Assembly (NCBI GenBank): GCA_966186435.1
Contig: CBIFWW010000042.1
Span: 1-23,687 of the forward strand
DNA: 23,687 nucleotides
Direction: 5' to 3'
DNA from: CBIFWW01 sp966186435
Lineage (GTDB): Bacteria; Pseudomonadota; Gammaproteobacteria; Enterobacterales; Enterobacteriaceae
In this document: positions 5,981 through 11,980 of the stretch, one piece after another
Numbering within the stretch: the stretch's first letter is position 1
How the letters are laid out: each line of letters begins with the position of its first letter
Translations under genes and position numbers: made by a program
Notes under the pieces: model-generated
Told to the model about the DNA's origin: nothing
What the model saw: the letters and a program-made list of their open reading frames with translations, nothing else
Databases searched by the model: none

Positions 5981-7357
5981 GTGGACAAGACCGCTATTGA
6001 AAAACTCTGCCGCCAACATCAGGCGTTACTGATTGCCGCAGAGAAAGATACCCTTCAGGTCGCCGTAGCCGGGGAGGCTGATCCCACCTTGATTGCAGCA
6101 CTGCGCTTTGCCGGTAACTGCCAGGTTGAGATAGTGGCCTGGTCCCCGGAACGGCTTGAGAAAGCGTTGTTGGAGGGGGACGTTCTCCCCTCCACGCCGC
6201 AGGAATCAAACTTTTCAGCCAGTGAAATTCTGGCCACCATACTGGAGAAAGCCCTTCAACAGCGGGCCTCCGATATTCACCTTCAGCCTGGCCCTCATTA
6301 CCTTGAAGTCCGTCTGCGGGTGGATGGTGTTCTCCAACGCCAGCAATTGCTACCGGCCGAGACTGCGCCAGCACTTATTGCCCGGCTTAAAGTGTTGGCT
6401 GGCCTGGATATCGCCGAGCGCAGGCGCCCTCAGGACGGGCAGTTCTCTACCCTGGTATCGGGAAGGCACTGCTCTTTCCGGGTATCGACCTTACCCTGCC
6501 TATATGGTGAAAAAGCGGTGCTTCGCCTTCAGGAGCAGCAATCAGGCCCGCTGCCCGCCACCGCGCTGGGTATGCCGCCACAGGGGGAGGCAGCGTGGCG
6601 CAATGCACTGCAATCGCCACAGGGTCTTATATTAGTGACCGGCCCAACCGGCAGCGGCAAAACACTCACCCTTTATAGCGGGCTGGGCCTGATTAATCAG
6701 CTAGGAGTTAACATTTGTAGCGTTGAAGATCCGGTGGAAATCCCTCTTGCGGGGATCACCCAAACCCAGATTGCACCCAAAGCCGGGCTGGATTTCCAGA
6801 CGGTATTACGGGCGCTGCTACGGCAGGATCCAGATGTGATCATGATTGGGGAAATCCGTGACGCCGAAACAGCCGCTATAGCAGTAAAAGCGGCTCAAAC
6901 CGGGCACCTGGTTCTATCAACCTTGCATACCAACTCACCAATGGAAACCTTGACCCGGCTCTCCCAAATGGGGGTGCCTGGCTGGATGGTCGCCTCTGCG
7001 CTCAGGCTCATCGTCGCCCAGCGCCTGGTTCGTAAGCTGTGTGATAACTGCAAAATACGGGCACCAGAAGCCAATGCCACTGTGGAATTTGAACAGGCCA
7101 AGCTGCCTGTTTGGGATGCCACCGGCTGCGACCACTGTTATTCCGGTTTTTACGGCAGGATCGCGCTGTTTGAGATCCTGCCAGTGTCCCGGCAGCTTCA
7201 GCAACTTATCGCCTCGGGGTCTACGGTGAGTTTCAATGAAACTCAAGCCACAACAAGTAGGCACGACACCTTGCTGATAAGTGGGTATCGGGCCATCGCC
7301 GCCGGTCAAACCACACTTGAAGAAGTCTGGCGGGTATTAGGTGTGCCTGATGCATAA
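5981..7357 (+). CDS. hofB: Type IV pilus assembly ATPase HofB (PilB/GspE family)
   Basis: This 458-residue cytoplasmic ATPase should power pilin polymerisation. The Walker A motif GPTGSGKT is at residues 221-228, the Asp-box and Walker B region (DPDVIMIGEIRD) at 283-294 and the His-box region (TGHLVLSTLHTN) at 307-318. Two CxxC pairs (C354/C357 and C383/C386) form the zinc tetracysteine motif of the GspE/PilB class. The length is close to E. coli HofB (461) and shorter than Pseudomonas PilB. The start is GTG at 5981 with AGGAGAG five bases upstream, 14 bases after the ppdD stop. All catalytic motifs are intact, so it is not a decayed gene. Confidence 0.93.
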   Translation: MDKTAIEKLCRQHQALLIAAEKDTLQVAVAGEADPTLIAALRFAGNCQVEIVAWSPERLEKALLEGDVLPSTPQESNFSASEILATILEKALQQRASDIHLQPGPHYLEVRLRVDGVLQRQQLLPAETAPALIARLKVLAGLDIAERRRPQDGQFSTLVSGRHCSFRVSTLPCLYGEKAVLRLQEQQSGPLPATALGMPPQGEAAWRNALQSPQGLILVTGPTGSGKTLTLYSGLGLINQLGVNICSVEDPVEIPLAGITQTQIAPKAGLDFQTVLRALLRQDPDVIMIGEIRDAETAAIAVKAAQTGHLVLSTLHTNSPMETLTRLSQMGVPGWMVASALRLIVAQRLVRKLCDNCKIRAPEANATVEFEQAKLPVWDATGCDHCYSGFYGRIALFEILPVSRQLQQLIASGSTVSFNETQATTSRHDTLLISGYRAIAAGQTTLEEVWRVLGVPDA

Positions 7358-8546
7358 ACTCAGCCTGTGGCATTGGCGGGCTATTACCCCTGGCGGCCAT
7401 CATCAACAGGGGGAGATTCTGGCCCCTTCACGGGCCGCGGCGCTTAAGCAACTCAGCCATGGTTCCTTGTTTGTAGTCAGTTTGCGCCGCACCCGCCGCT
7501 CAGGTTCAGCCTGGCACATTCAGCATAAAGTGGCCTTTATCCGCCAGCTAGGGGCATTGATACAAGCCGGGGTTACCTTGCCCGATGCCCTGGCGTTACT
7601 GGGTAAACAGCATAACCTCCCCACATGGCGGGCATTGATCACCCAAATGGTGGGGCAGATAAATCAGGGGCACAGCTTTGGTGACTGCATCGCCGGCTGT
7701 TTTGGGATATTCCCGGCTTTTTACATAGCAATGATCCGCACCGGTGAAACTACTGGCCAGCTGGAGGCATGCTGCCTGGAACTGGCTAATCAGCAGGAAC
7801 AGCAATTTCTGCTGCAAAAGAAGGTAAAGAAAGCCCTGCGTTACCCCGCCTTCGTTATGGCGGTATCACTACTGGTGATGATTGCCATGCTGGCATTTGT
7901 ACTGCCTGAATTCGCCGCTATTTACCGGGGATTTGATGCCCCGCTCCCGTCTTTGACCCTGTGGCTTTTGGCACTCTCAGGCTGGGTTTCACAACACTGG
8001 TTTGCCGTTTTGATGGTGCCGATACTTACATTAGGCGGGTGGGTGATGCTGCGACGCTACAGCCCGCCCTTTGCCTTCCGGGAACAGCAGCTGTTACTTA
8101 AATTACCGCTGGTTGAACCCTTACTGCGCGGGCAGCGGCTGGGCCAGATATTTACCATGCTGGCCTTAACCCAAAAAACCGGGCTGCCACTCACTCAAGG
8201 GCTGGAACTCATCGAATCTTCATTGAGCTGGCCACTGTGGAAGCAAGCCTTTAACCGGATAAAAACAGCCCTGGCGGAAGGGGTTCCCTTGTCACAAGCC
8301 CTGGGGCAGGAATTAGTATTTACACCGCTGTGTAAGCAGTTTATTCAGATTGGTGAAGAAACCGGGCAGCTGGATGACATGCTGGCACGGTTAGCGGCCT
8401 GGCATGGGGCAAAGGCTAGTAATATGGCCGATACGCTGGCAGGTGCGTTGGAGCCGGTCTTAATGATTGTGATTGGCACCATTATTGGCACCCTGGTGCT
8501 GGCAATGTATCTGCCGATCTTCCAGTTAGGCGAAATTATTGGTTAA
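7350..8546 (+). CDS. hofC: Type IV pilus inner membrane platform protein HofC (PilC/GspF family)
   Basis: The 398-residue product has the duplicated GspF/PilC cytoplasmic domain: first copy about residues 50-165 (HKVAFIRQLGALIQAGVTL, then IRTGETTGQLEACC), second copy about 260-370 (IFTMLALTQKTGLPLTQGL, then IQIGEETGQLDDML). Hydrophobic segments follow each copy, ending in IVIGTIIGTLVLAMYLPIF. It is the inner membrane platform that couples HofB ATPase action to pilin extraction. I chose the ATG at 7350, overlapping hofB by eight bases, because it fits the length of E. coli HofC; a GTG three codons upstream is possible. The overlap suggests translational coupling. Confidence 0.92.
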   Translation: MHKLSLWHWRAITPGGHHQQGEILAPSRAAALKQLSHGSLFVVSLRRTRRSGSAWHIQHKVAFIRQLGALIQAGVTLPDALALLGKQHNLPTWRALITQMVGQINQGHSFGDCIAGCFGIFPAFYIAMIRTGETTGQLEACCLELANQQEQQFLLQKKVKKALRYPAFVMAVSLLVMIAMLAFVLPEFAAIYRGFDAPLPSLTLWLLALSGWVSQHWFAVLMVPILTLGGWVMLRRYSPPFAFREQQLLLKLPLVEPLLRGQRLGQIFTMLALTQKTGLPLTQGLELIESSLSWPLWKQAFNRIKTALAEGVPLSQALGQELVFTPLCKQFIQIGEETGQLDDMLARLAAWHGAKASNMADTLAGALEPVLMIVIGTIIGTLVLAMYLPIFQLGEIIG

Positions 8547-8582
8547 AGCAAGGTGGGTAGTTGAAGGCGTGAGGGCTAATGC

Positions 8583-8608
8583 CGGGTGCGCCCCGTAGGC
8601 CGCACCCG
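8583..8608. other. GC-rich hairpin between convergent hofC and guaC
   Basis: CGGGTGCG (8583-8590) and CGCACCCG (8601-8608) form a perfect 8-bp stem with a ten-base loop in the 74-base gap between convergent genes. Neither side has a T run, so it is not a textbook intrinsic terminator. Its start (GCCGGGTGCG) resembles the first bases of enterobacterial REP elements. It may act as a transcript end or stabilising structure for both genes. Confidence 0.5.
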
Positions 8609-8620
8609 TATGCCTGAGAA

Positions 8621-9664
8621 TTAAAGGCTATTGAAAACGCGGTTTTCCTGCTCCTGGACCCGAATAAACGTTGTGCGTTTAGTCAGTTCTTTCAGGCGCT
8701 CTGCGCCCACATAGGTGCAGGCTGAGCGCAGGCCGCCCAGGATATCGCGGGCGGTATCTTCAACCGGGCCACGCAATGGCAACTTAACGGTTTTACCTTC
8801 AGCAGCACGGTATTTGGCAACACCGCCCACGCGGCGATTCATCGCGGATTCAGAACTCATGCCGTAGAACAACATAAACTGCTCGCCATTCTCTTCCACG
8901 ATCTTGCCACCGCTTTCGTTATGGCCAGCCAGCATACCGCCGAGCATCACAAAGTCAGCCCCGCCGCCGAAGGCTTTAGCAACATCGCCCGGCATGGTAC
9001 AACCACCGTCGCTAACGATCTGGCCGCCCAGGCCGTGGGCCGCGTCAGCACATTCAATCACAGCAGAAAGCTGAGGGTAGCCGACGCCAGTTTTCACGCG
9101 GGTAGTGCAGACGGAGCCAGGGCCAATACCGACTTTAACGATATCAGCACCGGAGAGGATCAGCTCTTCACACATCTCGCCGGTCACCACATTACCGGCA
9201 CAGATGGTTTTATTAGGCCAGGCTTCACGGGCTTTACTAACAAATTGGGCGAAATGCTCGGAATAGCCGTTAGCAACATCAATACAGATGAAGTTTAGCG
9301 CCGGGCTAATAGCCAGAATTTGTTTGGTTTTTTCGAAGTCTGCATCGGAAGTGCCGGTGGAGACCATAACATGCTTAAGAATGTTTTGATCGGCCTGAGT
9401 GACAAACGCACGCCAGTCTTCAACGGTGTAGTGTTTGTGAACAGCAGTCAGAATATCGAAAGATGCCAGAGCCTTAGCCATATCGAAGGTGCCAACAGAA
9501 TCCATATTGGCAGCAATAATTGGGACACCGGACCAGGTAATTCCTGAGTGTTTGAACGTAAACTGGCGTTCCAGTTCAACGTCTGAACGGCTCTTGAGAG
9601 TAGAGCGCTTAGGGCGGATAAGAACGTCTTTAAAACCTAACTTCAGATCTTCTTCAATACGCAT
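8621..9664 (-). CDS. guaC: GMP reductase GuaC
   Basis: The enzyme reduces GMP to IMP with NADPH, releasing ammonia, and so returns guanine nucleotides to the adenine branch. The 347 residues equal E. coli GuaC in length and align almost throughout. It is an IMPDH/GMPR TIM-barrel protein with the catalytic cysteine C186 in GPGSVCTTR and phosphate-binding segments SDGGC and GGGADFVMLGGMLAGH. It lacks the CBS domains of IMP dehydrogenase, which distinguishes it from GuaB. An AGGA ribosome site lies nine bases before the ATG at 9664. The upstream region shows a promoter with a GC-rich discriminator and a short perfect palindrome. It is divergent from coaE. Confidence 0.97.
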   Translation of the reverse strand: MRIEEDLKLGFKDVLIRPKRSTLKSRSDVELERQFTFKHSGITWSGVPIIAANMDSVGTFDMAKALASFDILTAVHKHYTVEDWRAFVTQADQNILKHVMVSTGTSDADFEKTKQILAISPALNFICIDVANGYSEHFAQFVSKAREAWPNKTICAGNVVTGEMCEELILSGADIVKVGIGPGSVCTTRVKTGVGYPQLSAVIECADAAHGLGGQIVSDGGCTMPGDVAKAFGGGADFVMLGGMLAGHNESGGKIVEENGEQFMLFYGMSSESAMNRRVGGVAKYRAAEGKTVKLPLRGPVEDTARDILGGLRSACTYVGAERLKELTKRTTFIRVQEQENRVFNSL

Positions 9665-9709
9665 TTTACAGATTCCTGGGTCTAATGGCTAAGTACGCTA
9701 GTCATCATC

Positions 9710-9724
9710 GGCAGTGTAACTGCC
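9710..9724. promoter_or_regulatory. Perfect 15-base palindrome in the guaC leader
   Basis: GGCAGT (9710-9715) and ACTGCC (9719-9724) flank a three-base centre. The site falls about +10 to +24 from the predicted guaC start and 46-60 bases before the ATG. It could be a repressor operator or a small 5' UTR hairpin. It does not match the PurR consensus. Confidence 0.4.
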
Positions 9725-9739
9725 AACTCCAGTGACGCT

Positions 9740-9767
9740 ATCATACGCACTATTAATAGCGGCGCAA
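9740..9767 (-). promoter_or_regulatory. Predicted guaC promoter
   Basis: On the minus strand TTGCGC (9767-9762, four of six) is followed by a 16-base spacer and TATGAT (9745-9740, five of six). The spacer contains the perfect palindrome CTATTAATAG (9750-9759). The bases after the -10 (AGCGTCAC) are GC-rich, a discriminator type seen at stringently controlled promoters. Confidence 0.6.
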
Positions 9768-9866
9768 GACTGCGAATCCATCATTTTTTCAGCTACAATC
9801 GTTAAAATTTACCTGGCATATCCTGAAGCTATTTTTTGGACTTTACGCGGTGCCAGGCCCGCAGAA

Positions 9867-9896
9867 TTGGCAAGTTTAATCAGGCTGTAATAAAAT
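9867..9896 (+). promoter_or_regulatory. Predicted promoter of coaE-zapD-yacG
   Basis: TTGGCA (9867-9872, five of six) and TAAAAT (9891-9896, five of six) are separated by 18 bases. Transcription would begin about 35 bases upstream of the coaE ATG. No other comparably good pair is visible in the divergent guaC/coaE spacer on this strand. Confidence 0.55.
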
Positions 9897-9936
9897 TTAT
9901 ACCCTTGATTAATAAACTATTTTGGATGATTTATTT

Positions 9937-10557
9937 ATGCGCTACATAGTCGGCCTTACCGGAGGAATAGGAAGCGGTAAAAGTACTGTTGCCGATGCCT
10001 TTGCCCAATTAGGTGTGACAATAGTAGATGCTGATATTATCGCCCGGCAGGTGGTTGAACCTGGCCAACCCGCCCTAGCTAAGATTGCCGCCCATTTTGG
10101 CCCCACAATACTGGCGCAAGATGGCACCTTAAACCGCCGGCGGCTGCGGGAAACTATCTTTGCCGCACCGGAAAAAAAAGCCTGGCTAGATGGCCTGCTA
10201 CATCCGCTTATTGCCGAGAAAACCGCCCAGCTCATAGCCCAGGCAACCTCTTCATATGTATTGTGGGTAGTGCCATTATTGGTTGAAAACCAGCTACAAC
10301 ATAAGGCGTCTCGTATCCTGGTGATTGATGTTTCCCCTGAGACTCAAATTGATCGTACTATTACGCGCGATAAAGTCACCCAGGACCAGGCTACCCAAAT
10401 TCTGGCCGCACAAGCCAGCCGAGAAGCTCGCCTCGTTTGTGCTGATGACGTAATTAACAATGATGGCACGCCGGAGCAAATCCTCCCCGAAGTCGCTCGT
10501 CTGCATAAGCAGTATTTAGCACTTGCCGCGCAGCCCGTATTACAGGAAAAAGAATAA
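9937..10557 (+). CDS. coaE: Dephospho-CoA kinase CoaE
   Basis: CoaE phosphorylates the 3' hydroxyl of dephospho-CoA with ATP, the last step of coenzyme A synthesis. The 206 residues match E. coli exactly in length. The P-loop GGIGSGKS lies at residues 9-16, followed by the DADIIARQVVEPG segment and the lid-region motifs HPLI and YVLWVVPLLVEN. I chose the ATG at 9937 (MRYIVGLTGG), which agrees with the family; a TTG five codons upstream would only extend the N-terminus. zapD starts inside the coaE stop codon (TAATG), so the two are almost certainly cotranscribed and translationally coupled. Confidence 0.96.
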   Translation: MRYIVGLTGGIGSGKSTVADAFAQLGVTIVDADIIARQVVEPGQPALAKIAAHFGPTILAQDGTLNRRRLRETIFAAPEKKAWLDGLLHPLIAEKTAQLIAQATSSYVLWVVPLLVENQLQHKASRILVIDVSPETQIDRTITRDKVTQDQATQILAAQASREARLVCADDVINNDGTPEQILPEVARLHKQYLALAAQPVLQEKE

Positions 10558-11300
10558 TGAGTTCCAGTATCCTTTTTGAGCACCCCTTGAACGAGAAAAT
10601 GCGTACCTGGCTGCGTATTGAGTTTCTGATCCAACAGCTTGAATCACATCAATGTATCAATGATCATGCCTCTGCCCTGCATTTTATGCGCAATGTTGGC
10701 GATCTGATTGACGTGTTTGAGCGCGGTGAAGTTCGTACTGAGATCCTGAAAGAACTTGAGCGCCAACAGCGTAAAATGAAAACCTGGGCTGAAGTCCCCG
10801 GTGTAGATATGGCACGTATTGATTCGGTCCGTGACAGCTTGAAAGCCGCCGGCGTAGTACTAATGGCCGCACCACGAATGGGTCAGGCCCTACGTGAAGA
10901 TCGCCTAATCGCATTGGTCAAACAGCGCCTGAGTATTCCTGGCGGCTGCTGTAGCTTTGATTTACCCACATTGCACGTCTGGCTACATGCACAACAAGCG
11001 CTGCGGGATGCAACGGTAAGTGGTTGGCTAAACAGCCTGGAACCTTTGAAACAGGCGCTATGGCTGGTGCTGGATATTATCCGCAACTCCGCCCAGTTCC
11101 GTAAGCAAACCAGTTTGAACGGTTTTTTCCAGGATAATGGCGAAGATGCGGATTTGCTGCGCCTGAAAATGGAACTCACTCATCAGCTATACCCCCAGAT
11201 ATCCGGACATAAAAGCCGTTTTGCCATTCGCTTCATGCCGCTGGACAGCGAACGCGGTAGCGTGCCAGAGCGCCTGGACTTTGAACTAGCCTGTTGTTAA
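10557..11300 (+). CDS. zapD: Cell division protein ZapD
   Basis: The 247-residue product has the same length as E. coli ZapD (formerly YacF). ZapD is a cytoplasmic FtsZ-binding protein that crosslinks and bundles FtsZ filaments through the FtsZ C-terminal peptide. Conserved blocks include FEHPLNEKMRTWLRIEFL at the N-terminus, RLSIPGGCCSFDLPTLH mid-protein, FRKQTSLNGFFQDNG and the C-terminal ISGHKSRFAIRFMPLD. The middle segment (about residues 30-60 and 85-110) is the least conserved part by comparison with E. coli as I recall it. It overlaps coaE by one base and is nine bases from yacG. Its partner FtsZ is encoded about 5 kb away. Confidence 0.95.
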   Translation: MSSSILFEHPLNEKMRTWLRIEFLIQQLESHQCINDHASALHFMRNVGDLIDVFERGEVRTEILKELERQQRKMKTWAEVPGVDMARIDSVRDSLKAAGVVLMAAPRMGQALREDRLIALVKQRLSIPGGCCSFDLPTLHVWLHAQQALRDATVSGWLNSLEPLKQALWLVLDIIRNSAQFRKQTSLNGFFQDNGEDADLLRLKMELTHQLYPQISGHKSRFAIRFMPLDSERGSVPERLDFELACC

Positions 11301-11309
11301 GGATGTAAA

Positions 11310-11510
11310 ATGTCAGATATCACCAAGGTGAATTGCCCTACCTGTGGCAAGCCGGTTGTCTGGAATGAAACCAGCCCCTTCCGCCCATTCTGCTGCAAAC
11401 GGTGTCAGCTTATCGATTTAGGTGAGTGGGCAGCGGAAGAGAAGCGCATCCCCAGTGAGGGTGAGCAGTCAGACAGCGATGGCTGGAGCGAAGCAGACAA
11501 CCTGCATTGA
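11310..11510 (+). CDS. yacG: DNA gyrase inhibitor YacG
   Basis: This is a 66-residue zinc-ribbon protein. Four cysteines C9, C12, C28 and C32 form the zinc site (CPTC and the C-x3-C of the FRPFC block), with an additional C29. The motif SPFRPFCCKRCQLIDLGEWA is the family signature. In E. coli YacG binds the GyrB C-terminal domain and inhibits gyrase activity. The tail from about residue 48 is acidic and likely flexible. An AAGGAT ribosome site precedes the ATG. It is the last gene of coaE-zapD-yacG and ends at a terminator shared with mutT. Confidence 0.94.
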   Translation: MSDITKVNCPTCGKPVVWNETSPFRPFCCKRCQLIDLGEWAAEEKRIPSEGEQSDSDGWSEADNLH

Positions 11511-11513
11511 TAG

Positions 11514-11540
11514 ACAGCCGGATCACTCCGGCTGTTCTGT
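11514..11540. terminator. Shared terminator of convergent yacG and mutT
   Basis: ACAGCCGGA (11514-11522) and TCCGGCTGT (11527-11535) form a perfect 9-bp stem with a four-base loop, followed on the plus strand by TTCTGTTT. The mutT stop codon (11523-11525, minus) lies inside the loop. The T tail is interrupted on the plus strand and poor on the minus strand, so strength may differ by direction. Confidence 0.75.
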
Positions 11541-11921
11541 TTGGAGCCTTGCAATCACCGGTGAGTTAGCCGCTGGGAAGTCGTCAGGCTGAAGATCTAC
11601 GGTTTTGATCCACTCTCCGGGCTGCCCTTCTTTCCCCCATGGCTCACCCTGCCATGACTCAATCAAAAAGAACCACAAGTTGACTTCACGATCGCTGAAT
11701 TGGTGGTTCAACTGATCGAATAACCGATACCTGGTGGCGTTGATACCCACTTCCTCCTGAAGCTCCCGAACCATGGCTTGCTCAGGGGTTTCGCCGGTTT
11801 CAATTTTGCCACCAGGGAATTCCAGCTTATTCGCCATATGAGCATCAGCGCTACGCCGGGTGATGAAAATCTCCCCGTCCCGATTGCGGATAATCCCCAC
11901 GGCAATGTTGAGTTGTTTCAT
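11523..11921 (-). CDS. mutT: 8-oxo-dGTP diphosphatase MutT
   Basis: MutT hydrolyses 8-oxo-dGTP to the monophosphate and so prevents A:T to C:G transversions. The 132-residue Nudix protein carries the complete Nudix box from G38 to I60 (G-x5-E44-x7-R52-E53-L-x-E56-E57-x-G59-I60). The N-terminal KQLNIAVGIIRN and C-terminal WGKEGQPGEW blocks match E. coli MutT. I chose the ATG at 11921; the frame stays open upstream into the end of secA but that extension has no family match. The ribosome site is a modest AGG eight bases upstream. It follows secA on the same strand, but a strong terminator sits only 13 bases before its start. Confidence 0.96.
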   Translation of the reverse strand: MKQLNIAVGIIRNRDGEIFITRRSADAHMANKLEFPGGKIETGETPEQAMVRELQEEVGINATRYRLFDQLNHQFSDREVNLWFFLIESWQGEPWGKEGQPGEWIKTVDLQPDDFPAANSPVIARLQTEQPE

Positions 11922-11934
11922 GATAAAAGCCTGT

Positions 11935-11960
11935 AAAAAAGGCGCAGCAAGCTGCGCCTT
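11935..11960 (-). terminator. Strong terminator between secA and mutT
   Basis: On the minus strand a 10-bp self-complementary arm (11960-11951 with 11948-11939) has a minimal central loop and a run of T residues through 11935. It begins about 20 bases after the secA stop and ends 13 bases before the mutT ATG, so mutT translation signals sit immediately after the termination point. Confidence 0.9.
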
Positions 11961-11980
11961 AAAAGCTAAAGATTGATACC

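Noticed and set aside
7341..7349. GTG start of hofC three codons before the chosen ATG
   Set aside because: Possible, but the ATG at 7350 fits the family start better; the difference is trivial.
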